A DNA stretch of 64,000 nucleotides, taken from Glaciecola sp964195425 (GTDB taxonomy: Bacteria; Pseudomonadota; Gammaproteobacteria; Enterobacterales; Alteromonadaceae). The DNA is taken from positions 1 to 64,000 of the forward strand of contig CAXMOM010000013.1 in assembly GCA_964195425.1 (NCBI GenBank), read 5' to 3'. Numbering within the stretch: the stretch's first letter is position 1; every line of letters begins with the position of its first letter. The position numbers and the translations under genes were made by a program. Below are positions 53,951 through 63,412 of this stretch, one piece after another. Below the pieces are notes generated by a model. It had not been told where the DNA came from and searched no databases. It saw only the letters and a program-made list of their open reading frames with translations.

Positions 53951-56900
53951 ATGGGCAATATTCAAAAGCTAGGCAAAAAATGCGTGACGAGCTCTAATGC
54001 ACGCAAACTTTATTGTGCTGCATTTGTTGCGATTGCATGCCTATTATTTAGTCAAGTAAACGCCCAGACAAGTCAAGGCTCAGCTTCGCAAATACCAATA
54101 TCCCAAATACAGGGCCCTCGAGATAACACACAAGTATATTCGGGTGTGGTATATGGCCCTATTGACCAAAACGATACTTTGTGGCGAATTGCCAGCCGCT
54201 ACAAGCAAGATGCACGTTTTACTGTTTACCAAACTATGCTGGCGATTTATGAACTAAATCAGCAAGCTTTTGAAAATGGTAACTTTAATACCATGGTTGA
54301 CGGCGCTACACTGCAATTACCCAGCGATCGTTACATCGCTAGGATCGATCCACTGAGCGCAAGGGCCAAGGCCGACCAGGATGACAGGGCGCTAGGTAGA
54401 GGCTCTTCTGCACAGAACGAAGCAGTACAAACCGACACCAGTGGCGGCGAAAATAGCACCCCCGTTTCAGCTGATAATTTGAAACCTGAAATACCGCTTG
54501 TCAATCAAGAAGATCTGTCAAAAACATCAGCACAATTACAATCCCAATTAAATGGCTTACGCCAACAGCAACAGCAACAATTTCAACAATTAAAAAACCA
54601 AGTAGCGGCTTCTATCAGTTCTGTTGAAGTGCTGCTTGATGAAAATAAAAAGCTGAATGAGCAACTATTAAGAATTGACGAAAATAATCGCAAGGTGACC
54701 GAAGAGGTCGAAACTGAGTTACAAACTCAAATTGATCAGCAAGTAGAGCAGCTTAGCCAACTCATTGCGCTAGTGAAAGAAGCTGAGCAAAGGAGAATAG
54801 ACAAAGAATCTGAATCGATACTTTCATCTCCGCTTGCGCTGGTAATTATTATGAGTGTGGTGACACTTCTCATTATTCTAGTGTTGGCGATTTATTTATT
54901 AAAAAAACCGGCCCCAATAGCAGCTCCAAGCGTTATACCGCCATCAGAAGATATTATTGATGACGAATTGGTAATTGGTCAAGTCAGCGATGAACTAGAT
55001 CAAGACTCAGAAGATTTAATGGTAGCTCTGTCGAATGAAGACGCATTAGAAGAGGACGATATTTTATCGGATGCATTAGAAGATGATGATGCAATTAATG
55101 CAATGTCAGACGCTGAAATGGATGCTGACTTAGACGGTTTAGATGACATGTTGGTGCCAGATTTACCTACCGAAGTGTCCAATATTGGGGTGTCAATTGA
55201 TAGTAATAATGCTGAGTCAAAAAGTGATGATGGAATCTCGCTCGAGATTGAAGATGATTTATTGCTAGATGAAGACTTTGCTTCCCTCGATTTATCTGAG
55301 CCAGATGAACTTGGTAATGATAACGACGGCATTGACAGCGAAACTATAATTGACAGCAGTAGCTTAAGTGAAAGTAGTGAGTTGGAAGAAGAGCAAGACA
55401 ATTCTGATGGTTCACCATTGGGTGTTAATTTAGACGAAAATGGCGAAATTGATGAAAATACAATTGAGCAAATTGGGCAGAAAATTAAGGCCAAAGACGA
55501 AACGATTAGTAGAATGGCTGACGAAATTCTTAAAGAGTTAGATAAGGTACCTAGTGACAGTACTAATATACATGAGCTAGTTGACGAGGAAAATATTGAA
55601 AATGAGTTCGATGCTGATGATTTATCAAATGAATTATTGCTCGATCTAGCAGATGATGAAGACAGCAGTGAAGAGCTTGATGCCTTGCTTGAGTCTATCG
55701 GCGATGACGTTGAATCAAGTAGTTCAGAGCTCGACGAATCATTGTCAGTAGAGCTTGACGAAGAACTAGATAAGCCATTAGACCTGAGTGCCAAAGAAGA
55801 TGATGCGTTAAGTGAAGACTTGGAAAACGACCAAGTATCTCAACTTACTGATGAACTGCTTAAAGAGCTTGATAATGATGAGCCCGATGAAGTACACGAC
55901 TTACTCGATGAACTTAAAGATACCACAATAAATGCCAATGATAGTAATCTAGGAAACGACACTTCGCTTAGTAAACAAAGCGAGCAATCTTTAATGCAAA
56001 AAGATGAAATAATGAGTCCATCATTAGATGCTGATGACTTGCTAGATGATATTCCAAGTTTTACTAGCGATATGTCCGTGGATGACGATGACCTTGAAGA
56101 TTTAATCGACGAGATTCCAGAAACTGTCGCGACAGATGCAGAGATAATCCAAGAAATAGAAGAATCGAAAGAAATTGAAATTCCCGCTGTCGATGAAGTC
56201 GATGTTAAAAGCACTGCTCAGGCCAAGGACGAAGAGTTAGAAGCCGATAAAATAGATTTGGATGATGAAGATCCACTCGATCTTTTAGATGAATCTGACG
56301 AAGACGTGTTAGCGGGGCTTAAAGATCTAGACAATTGGTTAGATGAAGATGATCAAACTGAACCGACCAAAGAAGCAAAAGATGATGAGCTAGATTTGTC
56401 TGCATTGGCGCTAGATGATGAGTTTGATTCTTTGGGCGAGGGCGGTAGCTCCTTAGATGACGGCCTTATTCAGGGCTTAGACGATGCTAATTTTGACGAT
56501 ATGTTGAAAGATTTAGCGCTCGACTCCGACATAAACAACGATCTAAACAGCAAAAGCCAATCAATGGACGATCCACTTGCTTCGGCAGGCTTAGATTTAG
56601 ACTCATTGATGAATGATGACTCATCTCTTGCTGCCTTCGACAACGAAGGTGAGCTTGTACAAGCAAAGAATACAGAATCTCAAGCAAACGACACTTCTGA
56701 AGATTTTGTAGACGTAGATGACTTGCTTGAAGAAAGCGATGCGATGGCTCAAATGATTGATAGTGACAAAGAGCTTGACCTAAATGGTTCGCTAGACAAG
56801 TTAACTGCCAAACAACAAGATGAAGTCGCCATGCCAGCTGTGGACGTAGAGTCGGACCAAGCAAGTAACTTGGATTTGGCACAGGTATATATGGATATGG

Positions 56901-57004
56901 AAGACTTTGAGGCAGCCAAGGAGCTATTAGATGAAGTCGTTCGATTGGGCAACCAAGAACAACAAGAAGAAGCTACGGGCCTATTAGTAAATATTAAGCC
57001 ATAG
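53951..57004 (+). CDS. fimV: FimV/HubP-like polar landmark protein
   Basis: 1017 residues from ATG 53951; the frame opens 13 codons earlier at a TTG. A signal sequence (AAFVAIACLLFSQVNA) is followed by a FimV/LysM-like segment (VYGPIDQNDTLWRIASRYK, near 70), a coiled coil (near 190-285), a single membrane span (LALVIIMSVVTLLIILVLAIYLL, about 295-320) and about 630 very acidic Asp/Glu/Ser/Leu-rich residues. The last 50 form the FimV C-terminal TPR motif (LDLAQVYMDMEDFEAAKELLDEV). FimV/HubP places pili, flagella and chemotaxis proteins at the pole. truA, often next, is absent. Confidence 0.9.
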   Translation: MGNIQKLGKKCVTSSNARKLYCAAFVAIACLLFSQVNAQTSQGSASQIPISQIQGPRDNTQVYSGVVYGPIDQNDTLWRIASRYKQDARFTVYQTMLAIYELNQQAFENGNFNTMVDGATLQLPSDRYIARIDPLSARAKADQDDRALGRGSSAQNEAVQTDTSGGENSTPVSADNLKPEIPLVNQEDLSKTSAQLQSQLNGLRQQQQQQFQQLKNQVAASISSVEVLLDENKKLNEQLLRIDENNRKVTEEVETELQTQIDQQVEQLSQLIALVKEAEQRRIDKESESILSSPLALVIIMSVVTLLIILVLAIYLLKKPAPIAAPSVIPPSEDIIDDELVIGQVSDELDQDSEDLMVALSNEDALEEDDILSDALEDDDAINAMSDAEMDADLDGLDDMLVPDLPTEVSNIGVSIDSNNAESKSDDGISLEIEDDLLLDEDFASLDLSEPDELGNDNDGIDSETIIDSSSLSESSELEEEQDNSDGSPLGVNLDENGEIDENTIEQIGQKIKAKDETISRMADEILKELDKVPSDSTNIHELVDEENIENEFDADDLSNELLLDLADDEDSSEELDALLESIGDDVESSSSELDESLSVELDEELDKPLDLSAKEDDALSEDLENDQVSQLTDELLKELDNDEPDEVHDLLDELKDTTINANDSNLGNDTSLSKQSEQSLMQKDEIMSPSLDADDLLDDIPSFTSDMSVDDDDLEDLIDEIPETVATDAEIIQEIEESKEIEIPAVDEVDVKSTAQAKDEELEADKIDLDDEDPLDLLDESDEDVLAGLKDLDNWLDEDDQTEPTKEAKDDELDLSALALDDEFDSLGEGGSSLDDGLIQGLDDANFDDMLKDLALDSDINNDLNSKSQSMDDPLASAGLDLDSLMNDDSSLAAFDNEGELVQAKNTESQANDTSEDFVDVDDLLEESDAMAQMIDSDKELDLNGSLDKLTAKQQDEVAMPAVDVESDQASNLDLAQVYMDMEDFEAAKELLDEVVRLGNQEQQEEATGLLVNIKP

Positions 57005-57012
57005 CTTATAAG

Positions 57013-57026
57013 TGATTGATCAATCA
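57013..57026. repeat. 14-bp perfect palindrome between fimV and bamE
   Basis: TGATTGATCAATCA lies 9 bp after the fimV stop and overlaps the bamE stop codon. It could be a weak bidirectional terminator or chance. Confidence 0.4.
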
Positions 57027-57380
57027 ACCTTCTAGCGGCGTGCTGAACTCTTCGGACTCTTCAAAATCGCCGGTCATTGATGACAATTTACCATCGACAA
57101 ACCTCAGAATTAATTCTTTATGAATATCTTCACCACGTTTGCTCATACCGCGTTTCATGTCGTAAACATAATACCAAGTGTTAGAGGTAAAGCTGTCTTC
57201 AATTACGGGGTTCCCAAGTACGAATTCAACTTGTTCTTTGGTCATTTCAATACGTAACTTGTCTACGTCTTTTTGGTCAAGAAAGTTACCTTGAGGCACA
57301 TCAATACGGAATATCCAATCGGAACAAGCCGTAGTGAATAAAGTGGCGACTAAAATAACGATAATGTAAGCTGATTTCAT
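57024..57380 (-). CDS. bamE: BamE, outer-membrane assembly lipoprotein
   Basis: 118 residues. Lipobox LFTTAC (Cys near 19) is followed by SDWIFRIDVPQGNFLDQKDVDKLRIEMTKEQVEFVLGNPVIEDSF and NTWYYVYDMKRG, the BamE/SmpA pattern. It is part of the BAM complex that inserts beta-barrel proteins into the outer membrane. It lies downstream of recN on the same strand, as in E. coli where the bamE and recN loci adjoin. Confidence 0.94.
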   Translation of the reverse strand: MKSAYIIVILVATLFTTACSDWIFRIDVPQGNFLDQKDVDKLRIEMTKEQVEFVLGNPVIEDSFTSNTWYYVYDMKRGMSKRGEDIHKELILRFVDGKLSSMTGDFEESEEFSTPLEG

Positions 57381-57469
57381 GTTCTACCTATTATAAATTT
57401 GCGCAGGCATCCTACCCTACCTGCGTATGACCATTCAAGTTATAAATGGTTCGAAATTAAAATAGTCAC

Positions 57470-59143
57470 TTATAACTTCAATAAATCTTTTGCATTGGCA
57501 ATGGCGGTATCGGTCAGTTCATCACCTGCAAGGAGTCTTGCGATTTCGTTAATACGCTCTTCTTTAGTTAGCTTGAGCAAGGTTGTTTCAGTGGTTTTCC
57601 CATCAGTTACCTTACTCACAAACAACTGGTTATGGGCTTGGGCTGCTACCTGAGGTAAGTGTGTTACGCACATCACTTGTGCTTTTTCGCCTAAACGTCT
57701 AAGGAGTTTGCCAACAAGTGATGCCGTTGGGCCACTTATACCGGTATCTACCTCATCAAATACCATAGTCGGGATAAGTGTATCTTTAGCACTTATTACT
57801 TGCAGCGCTAAACCAATGCGCGATAACTCACCGCCTGACACTACTTTATCCATAAGGTCAGATGCTTGTCCTGGGTTAACCGACAAGTAAATTTGCACAA
57901 TATCATTTCCAACGGCGGTGGGTAGTGGGTCAAGCTCTTGTTTCACACGAACATCAACAGCAGCGTGGGGTAAATTCATTTCTCTAATTGACACCTGTAT
58001 TTCTTCCGACAATTTTTCTGCTGCTGCAGTACGAGAGTCTGAAAGCTCCTTACTGGCCACTAAGTAAGTATTGTAATGAGTTTGAACCTCTTCGCCCAGT
58101 ACCGTTAAACTGTCTTCTTGGGCAACTAAGGATTGATATTCTTGTGCAAGTGTTAAATGCGTTTCATAAAGAGCTTCAGGCTGCACTTGGTGTTTGCGTG
58201 CTAAATCCATGCAGCCACTGTATCTTGTTTCAATATACGCTAGTTGCTCTGGATCTGCTTCAATGCGAGTTTGATAATGTTCTAATTCATTACATGCATC
58301 TTCAGCTTGAATAAGGGCGTTTTGTAAACTCTCGATTGTATCGTTTACACTATCGTCAAAATGCGCAATGTTGTTAAGTGACTTAATGCTCTGTTGTAAG
58401 AGTGATAACGCATTTGCATCGTCATTAGTTTTCAATGTGTGTATTGCAAATTCAGTATTATCGATGAGTTCTTGTGTATTACTGAGTTTTTTAAAGTCAT
58501 TTTCCAGGCTTGCAAATTCACCTTCTCCAATACTAAAGTCGTCGAGCTCTTTTACCTGATAAGCAAGTAATTGACTACGATCTAGTCGCTGTTGCTGCTC
58601 AGCTTCAAGCTGATTAAGCTGTTTATGAGTTTGATGATATATTTTGTAAGCTTCAGCTACTTGCATTAATAACGAGGAATGTTGTGCATATTGGTCAAGT
58701 ACTTTGCGCTGAAATTCGGGCTTTAAAAATTGATAGTGGGCATGTTGTGAATGGATAAATGCTAGTTTACTACCAAGGGCCTTAAGTTGACTTAAATTTA
58801 CGGGAATACCGTTCACGAAGGCTTTGGAGCGTCCTTCGGGGTTAATTACACGACGAATAAAACATTCGTCAGGATTGTCGTCTTGCTGTAGTTCGTGTTC
58901 AATTAAAAATTCTAGCGCATTTTTGACCTTTGCAATATCAAAATGCGCGACCACTTCGGCTTTGTCTGCGTCGTCACGCACCATGTTAGACTCTGCGCGG
59001 TCACCTAAGCACAAACCAAGTGCATCGAGTGCTATTGACTTACCCGCGCCGGTTTCGCCTGTAATAGCGGTTAAGCCCTGACCCAGTGTTAAATCAACTT
59101 TTTTAACAATAGCCAAATTTTTAATTGCGATGTGTACCAGCAT
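57470..59143 (-). CDS. recN: RecN, SMC-like DNA repair protein
   Basis: 557 residues. Walker A GETGAGKS at 29-36, the long coiled coils around residues 150-370, and signature VVSGGELSRIGLALQVI plus Walker B MVFDEVDTGISG near the C-terminus. RecN helps repair double-strand breaks. A LexA box lies 54 bp upstream of the start (59197-59216), so it is very likely SOS-induced. Confidence 0.95.
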   Translation of the reverse strand: MLVHIAIKNLAIVKKVDLTLGQGLTAITGETGAGKSIALDALGLCLGDRAESNMVRDDADKAEVVAHFDIAKVKNALEFLIEHELQQDDNPDECFIRRVINPEGRSKAFVNGIPVNLSQLKALGSKLAFIHSQHAHYQFLKPEFQRKVLDQYAQHSSLLMQVAEAYKIYHQTHKQLNQLEAEQQQRLDRSQLLAYQVKELDDFSIGEGEFASLENDFKKLSNTQELIDNTEFAIHTLKTNDDANALSLLQQSIKSLNNIAHFDDSVNDTIESLQNALIQAEDACNELEHYQTRIEADPEQLAYIETRYSGCMDLARKHQVQPEALYETHLTLAQEYQSLVAQEDSLTVLGEEVQTHYNTYLVASKELSDSRTAAAEKLSEEIQVSIREMNLPHAAVDVRVKQELDPLPTAVGNDIVQIYLSVNPGQASDLMDKVVSGGELSRIGLALQVISAKDTLIPTMVFDEVDTGISGPTASLVGKLLRRLGEKAQVMCVTHLPQVAAQAHNQLFVSKVTDGKTTETTLLKLTKEERINEIARLLAGDELTDTAIANAKDLLKL

Positions 59144-59196
59144 AACTTTATCGACCTATATATTTTAAAAAAAATAATTCAAACAGGATTTATTAA

Positions 59197-59216
59197 TACT
59201 GGCAATATATACAGTA
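59197..59216 (-). promoter_or_regulatory. LexA box of recN
   Basis: TACTGGCAATATATACAGTA matches the 20-bp LexA consensus at 17 positions, and the CTG...CAG ends are intact. It sits 54 bp before the recN ATG, in the same place as LexA sites of other recN genes. Confidence 0.8.
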
Positions 59217-59245
59217 GTTTCTCAAGTGTAAAGATCAGTTTTACA

Positions 59246-60121
59246 TTAAAACAGTTTGCTGCCCCAATTTAGCTTGGTGCGCAGCACATTAAAGTAAGAA
59301 TATTCAGGAGGGTGCACTAGGCTGAGTAAATTTGGGCTTTTCTTTATATGTACTTCATCTCCGGGCGCTAAGGTGATCACCACATGGCTGTCGCAGCTTA
59401 TTTGTACATTATCGGTATTTTTATTTGAGATTTTAAGTGTCAAAGGTGAATTTGCGTCCACTACTATTGGTCGACTAGTTAAACTATGTGGGAACATTGG
59501 AACTAAGGTAATCGCATCTAGCTGAGGAACTAGAATGGGACCGCCGCCTGAAAGAGAATAGGCCGTAGACCCTGTTGGCGTGGCTACAATGAGTCCATCT
59601 GAGCGCTGACTAAACACAAAGTCATTGCCAACATATAATTCAAATTCCATCATGCGCGCGACTTTACTATGGTGCAGTACAATTTCGTTTATCGCTACGT
59701 GCGTGCTTTTAAGCTTATTGTTGCTGTGCACTTGGGCTTCAAGTAAAAAGCGCTCTTCTCTATGCAATTCGCCAGCAAAAATACGGTCTAGTTGACGTGA
59801 AATATCTTCTGGGTTTATATCGGTTAAAAAACCAAGATTCCCTCTGTTTACGCCCACCACGTCAACTGGATAGCCGGCTAATACTCTGGCTGCTCCGAGC
59901 ATATAACCATCCCCGCCCACTACAATCGCGAGCTCAGCTTGCTTGCCAATGTCTTCCATGGAACAAACAACTAATGATTTATCGTCAATTGAGTCGGTAA
60001 TGCGGCTTTCAACTAAGATATTGCACCCGCGTTGGGTCAACTCTTCTACCAATACCGTTAAGCTCGCATAAGTCCCAGAATGACTAGGTCTACCTATTAA
60101 TCCAACGGTTTTGTAACGCAT
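59246..60121 (-). CDS. nadK: NadK, NAD kinase
   Basis: 291 residues from ATG 60121 (E. coli NadK has 292); an upstream ATG (60166) would add 15 unlikely residues. The GGDG motif lies at 69-72 (VVGGDGYMLGAARVL). GVNRGNLGFLTDI and DGLIVATPTGSTAYSLSGGGPI are diagnostic. It phosphorylates NAD to NADP in the cytoplasm. It lies upstream of recN in the same orientation and is divergent from grpE, the standard order. Confidence 0.95.
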   Translation of the reverse strand: MRYKTVGLIGRPSHSGTYASLTVLVEELTQRGCNILVESRITDSIDDKSLVVCSMEDIGKQAELAIVVGGDGYMLGAARVLAGYPVDVVGVNRGNLGFLTDINPEDISRQLDRIFAGELHREERFLLEAQVHSNNKLKSTHVAINEIVLHHSKVARMMEFELYVGNDFVFSQRSDGLIVATPTGSTAYSLSGGGPILVPQLDAITLVPMFPHSLTSRPIVVDANSPLTLKISNKNTDNVQISCDSHVVITLAPGDEVHIKKSPNLLSLVHPPEYSYFNVLRTKLNWGSKLF

Positions 60122-60189
60122 ATAATTGTTCAACCTCAACACTTTGTGTTGTAAAGGTATACGCAACGCTACTGATGTTGCAAGAATAA

Positions 60190-60206
60190 TTTACGTAATT
60201 CGTAAA
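60190..60206. repeat. Inverted repeat in the nadK-grpE divergent region
   Basis: TTTACG-TAATT-CGTAAA has 6-bp perfect arms, about 70 bp upstream of nadK. A possible operator; no factor recognised. Confidence 0.35.
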
Positions 60207-60227
60207 AGTCTTGTAGTAAAAGTGTGT

Positions 60228-60247
60228 CGAAGCCCTTAAGGGCTTCG
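60228..60247. repeat. 20-bp perfect palindrome upstream of grpE
   Basis: CGAAGCCCTTAAGGGCTTCG is perfectly self-complementary and lies 32 bp upstream of the sigma32 -35 element of grpE. In RNA it could fold only with a very tight loop, so a dimeric-protein site or a short cruciform is more likely than a terminator. Confidence 0.5.
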
Positions 60248-60278
60248 CTCAAAACAACAATAAAATTGGCATTAATGG

Positions 60279-60307
60279 CTTGAAGGCGTGAATTCCGTCC
60301 CCATTAT
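60279..60307 (+). promoter_or_regulatory. Sigma32 heat-shock promoter of grpE
   Basis: CTTGAAG (60279-60285) and CCCCATTAT (60299-60307) are separated by 13 bp, close to the sigma32 consensus CTTGAAA-N(11-17)-CCCCATNT. The grpE ATG is 75 bp further on. Confidence 0.85.
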
Positions 60308-60381
60308 ACCAATCACAAGGCAATGATCGTGATACTAATCACTCAGCAATCACTACTAAACAACCAAAAGCGGAGCACCCA

Positions 60382-61035
60382 ATGACGCAAGAAAATGCTT
60401 CTAACAAAGAAACGCAACAACCAATAGATGAGGCTAATAATAAGCCTCAGCAACAAACTTCTGCACCTTTAGAAGGAACGGTTTATGGACCAGAGTCAGA
60501 CGAAGCGCTTGAAGAACAGGGCTTTGACTGGAAAATATATGCCGACGAACTTGAAGGTAAGTTGTCTACTGCTGAAGCTAAAATTGAAGAACAAAAAGAC
60601 TCAGTGTTGCGAGCTAAAGCCGATGGCGAAAATGCAAGACGCCGTGCAGATCAGGAAGTCGACAAAGCAAGAAAGTTCGCTGTTGAAAAGTTTGCAGGCG
60701 AATTATTGGCGGTTGTTGATAACTTAGAGCGCGCCACGCATGCCGCTGATGCCGAAAACGAAGCAATCAAGCCACTCCTTGAGGGAATTGATTTGACGCA
60801 CAAATTGTTTATGGCTACGTTTGAGAAGTTTGGTTTGGAAGTTATTGACCCTCAGGGCGAGATATTTAATCCAGAACAACACCAAGCAATGTCAATGCAG
60901 GAAAACGAAGAATTACCCCCCAATACGATAATGGCCGTAATGCAAAAAGGCTATTCATTGAAAGGTAGATTACTTAGACCCGCTATGGTCATGGTGTCGC
61001 GCGGTGGTTCAAGTACTGTCGACACGCAAGCTTAA
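60382..61035 (+). CDS. grpE: GrpE, DnaK nucleotide exchange factor
   Basis: 217 residues. An acidic Gln-rich N-terminus (about 1-50) leads into the long helical coil (YADELEGKLSTAEAKIEEQKDSVLRAKADGENARRRADQEV) and the C-terminal beta-domain (GLEVIDPQGEIFNPEQHQAMSMQ, LKGRLLRPAMVMVSRG). It drives ADP release from DnaK. GGAG lies 7 bp before the ATG. It has its own sigma32 promoter and precedes dnaK by 167 bp. Confidence 0.96.
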   Translation: MTQENASNKETQQPIDEANNKPQQQTSAPLEGTVYGPESDEALEEQGFDWKIYADELEGKLSTAEAKIEEQKDSVLRAKADGENARRRADQEVDKARKFAVEKFAGELLAVVDNLERATHAADAENEAIKPLLEGIDLTHKLFMATFEKFGLEVIDPQGEIFNPEQHQAMSMQENEELPPNTIMAVMQKGYSLKGRLLRPAMVMVSRGGSSTVDTQA

Positions 61036-61130
61036 CGCCTTTTCTTGCTATTTTTGATTTAAACAATGGCTTAAGTTTCATATTAGGCGCATATCAATCA
61101 AAAAAAGTAAGAGTTTTATTTATTCACCTA

Positions 61131-61158
61131 TTGAAAATAGGGTTACTAGCCCCACTTT
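61131..61158 (+). promoter_or_regulatory. Sigma32 heat-shock promoter of dnaK
   Basis: TTGAAA (61131-61136) and CCCCACTTT (61150-61158) are 13 bp apart, with 44 bp left to the dnaK ATG. It allows dnaK to be induced independently of grpE readthrough. Confidence 0.75.
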
Positions 61159-61202
61159 ATATTCATCGAAAGTGAGGCATTAAAAAAATTTGGAGACATC
61201 AT

Positions 61203-63134
61203 ATGGGTAAAATTATTGGTATAGACCTGGGTACAACTAACTCATGTATAGCGGTACTAGACGGTAAAACTGCGAAAGTAATTGAAAATGCTGAAGGCGA
61301 CCGCACAACGCCATCAGTTATTGCTTATACGCAAGACGGTGAAATTTTAGTAGGCCAGCCGGCAAAGCGCCAGGCAGTGACAAACCCTACTAACACCTTG
61401 TATGCAATTAAGCGCCTAATTGGCCGCAGATTTGAAGATAAAGAAGTACAGCGTGACATCGACATTATGCCATTCAAAATAGTGAAGGCTGACAACGGTG
61501 ATGCATGGGTTGAAGCGAACGGCGAAAAAATGGCGCCACCGCAAATCTCTGCTGAAGTTTTGAAGAAAATGAAAAAAACAGCGGAAGATTATTTAGGTGA
61601 AGAAGTTACGGGCGCGGTTATTACCGTACCGGCGTACTTTAACGATTCACAGCGTCAAGCTACTAAAGATGCGGGTCGAATTGCTGGTTTAGAAGTTAAA
61701 CGTATTATTAATGAGCCTACTGCTGCTGCTCTTGCTTATGGCATGGACAAAAACAAAGGTAATAACACCATAGCGGTTTATGACCTTGGCGGTGGTACTT
61801 TCGATATTTCAATTATTGAAATAGACGTGGTCGACGGCGAACATACTTTTGAAGTACTCTCAACCAATGGTGATACTCACCTAGGTGGTGAAGATTTTGA
61901 TAACCGCATGATCAACTACCTCGTAGAAGAATTCAAGAAAGAGCAGGGCTTTGACTTACGTAAAGACCCGCTAGCTATGCAACGTTTAAAAGAAGCCGGT
62001 GAAAAAGCTAAAATTGAGCTGTCTTCAGCGCAACAAACTGAAGTTAACTTACCGTACATTACTGCTGATGCCACTGGTCCTAAGCATTTAGTGATTAAAG
62101 TTACCCGTGCTAAGTTAGAATCGTTAGTTGAAGATTTAGTGAAGCAGTCACTAGCGCCGCTTAAACAAGCACTTGCTGATGCCGACCTTAGTGTAGGTGA
62201 GATAAACGATATTATTTTAGTGGGCGGTCAAACCCGTATGCCACTAGTACAAAAATATGTGACGGAGTTTTTCGGTAAAGAGCCACGCAAAGACGTAAAC
62301 CCTGATGAAGCAGTAGCGGTAGGCGCGGCGATTCAAGGTGGTGTACTAGCCGGTGATGTAACAGACGTATTGTTATTAGACGTTACGCCTTTATCACTTG
62401 GTATTGAAACGCAGGGCGGCGTAATGACGGCGCTTATTGAGAAAAATACAACGGTACCGACCAAGAAGTCTCAAACCTTCTCTACGGCTGAAGATAATCA
62501 GGCCGCAGTTACGGTACATGTGCTACAAGGTGAGCGTAAGCAAGCCCAAGGTAATAAGTCTTTAGGACAGTTTAATTTAGAAGGTATACGTCCAGCAACA
62601 CGTGGCGCTCCGCAAATTGAAGTTACCTTTGACATTGACGCCGATGGTATTTTGCACGTATCTGCGAAAGACAAAGATACCGGTAAAGAACAGAAGATAA
62701 CGATTAAAGCCTCTTCTGGCTTGAGTGAAGATGAAATTGAACAAATGGTGCAAGACGCTGAAGCTAACAAAGAAGCCGACGCTAAATTTGAAGAGTTAGT
62801 ACAAGCACGTAATCAAGCTGATGGCATGATTCACGGTACGCGTACACAAATCGAAGAAGCTGGCGAAGCATTAAGTGCAGAAGACAAAGTGAAAATTGAA
62901 ACTGCTCTTGATGAGTTAGAAGCTGCGCGTAAAGGCGAAGATAAAGAATCGATTGAAGCGAAAAGCCAAGCGGTAATTGAAGCTTCAGCTCCACTAATGG
63001 AGATTGCACAAGCAAAAGCACAAGCTGAAGGCGCGCAAGCCCAAGGCGGCGAAGCACCAGAGCAAAGCGCAAGCGATGCAGGTGACGACGTAGTTGATGC
63101 CGAGTTTGAAGAAGTAAAAGACGACAAGAAGTAA
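61203..63134 (+). CDS. dnaK: DnaK, Hsp70 chaperone
   Basis: 643 residues. MGKIIGIDLGTTNSCIAV opens the ATPase domain; IINEPTAAALAYG and VYDLGGGTFDISIIEI are the phosphate and adenosine motifs; the peptide-binding domain starts near 390 (DVLLLDVTPLSLGIETQGG); the C-terminal lid ends in Gln/Ala/Glu-rich sequence and EEVKDDKK. It folds and refolds cytosolic proteins with DnaJ and GrpE. GGAG lies before the ATG, and a terminator follows 74 bp after the stop. Confidence 0.98.
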   Translation: MGKIIGIDLGTTNSCIAVLDGKTAKVIENAEGDRTTPSVIAYTQDGEILVGQPAKRQAVTNPTNTLYAIKRLIGRRFEDKEVQRDIDIMPFKIVKADNGDAWVEANGEKMAPPQISAEVLKKMKKTAEDYLGEEVTGAVITVPAYFNDSQRQATKDAGRIAGLEVKRIINEPTAAALAYGMDKNKGNNTIAVYDLGGGTFDISIIEIDVVDGEHTFEVLSTNGDTHLGGEDFDNRMINYLVEEFKKEQGFDLRKDPLAMQRLKEAGEKAKIELSSAQQTEVNLPYITADATGPKHLVIKVTRAKLESLVEDLVKQSLAPLKQALADADLSVGEINDIILVGGQTRMPLVQKYVTEFFGKEPRKDVNPDEAVAVGAAIQGGVLAGDVTDVLLLDVTPLSLGIETQGGVMTALIEKNTTVPTKKSQTFSTAEDNQAAVTVHVLQGERKQAQGNKSLGQFNLEGIRPATRGAPQIEVTFDIDADGILHVSAKDKDTGKEQKITIKASSGLSEDEIEQMVQDAEANKEADAKFEELVQARNQADGMIHGTRTQIEEAGEALSAEDKVKIETALDELEAARKGEDKESIEAKSQAVIEASAPLMEIAQAKAQAEGAQAQGGEAPEQSASDAGDDVVDAEFEEVKDDKK

Positions 63135-63207
63135 TACTTGAAAGTCACAATAAGCGACGGCTTTGTTTATAGTAATTTTTTGTAAATCAAAGTCTATAGC
63201 AAGTAAT

Positions 63208-63240
63208 AGGCGCAACCTCAAAAGAGTGTTGCGCCTTTAT
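63208..63240 (+). terminator. Rho-independent terminator after dnaK
   Basis: AGGCGCAAC and GTTGCGCCT form a 9-bp perfect stem with an 11-nt loop, followed by TTTATTA. It may leak to allow some dnaJ expression. Confidence 0.75.
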
Positions 63241-63412
63241 TACGAAAGCGGTTTGTAGTTTAACATTGTGCAAATACGCTCCTTATAGGCACGTAAATAC
63301 GTGTATAAAGCTAGTTAACAATAAGTTTGATAGTGCCAACGCTGGTAACAATTGCAATCGCAATTACACTAACAAGTACTGTCATATATAAATAAGTTCG
63401 AACGGGTGGTTT

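Noticed and set aside
55000..55794. 264-codon Ser-rich frame on the minus strand inside fimV
   Set aside because: It is the mirror of the acidic Asp/Glu codons of fimV; composition is low-complexity and there is no start signal.
63185..63198. 14-bp sequence shared with the fadR upstream region (ATCAAAGTCTATAG)
   Set aside because: A few 14-mers are expected to repeat by chance in 64 kb of AT-rich DNA; the contexts are unrelated.
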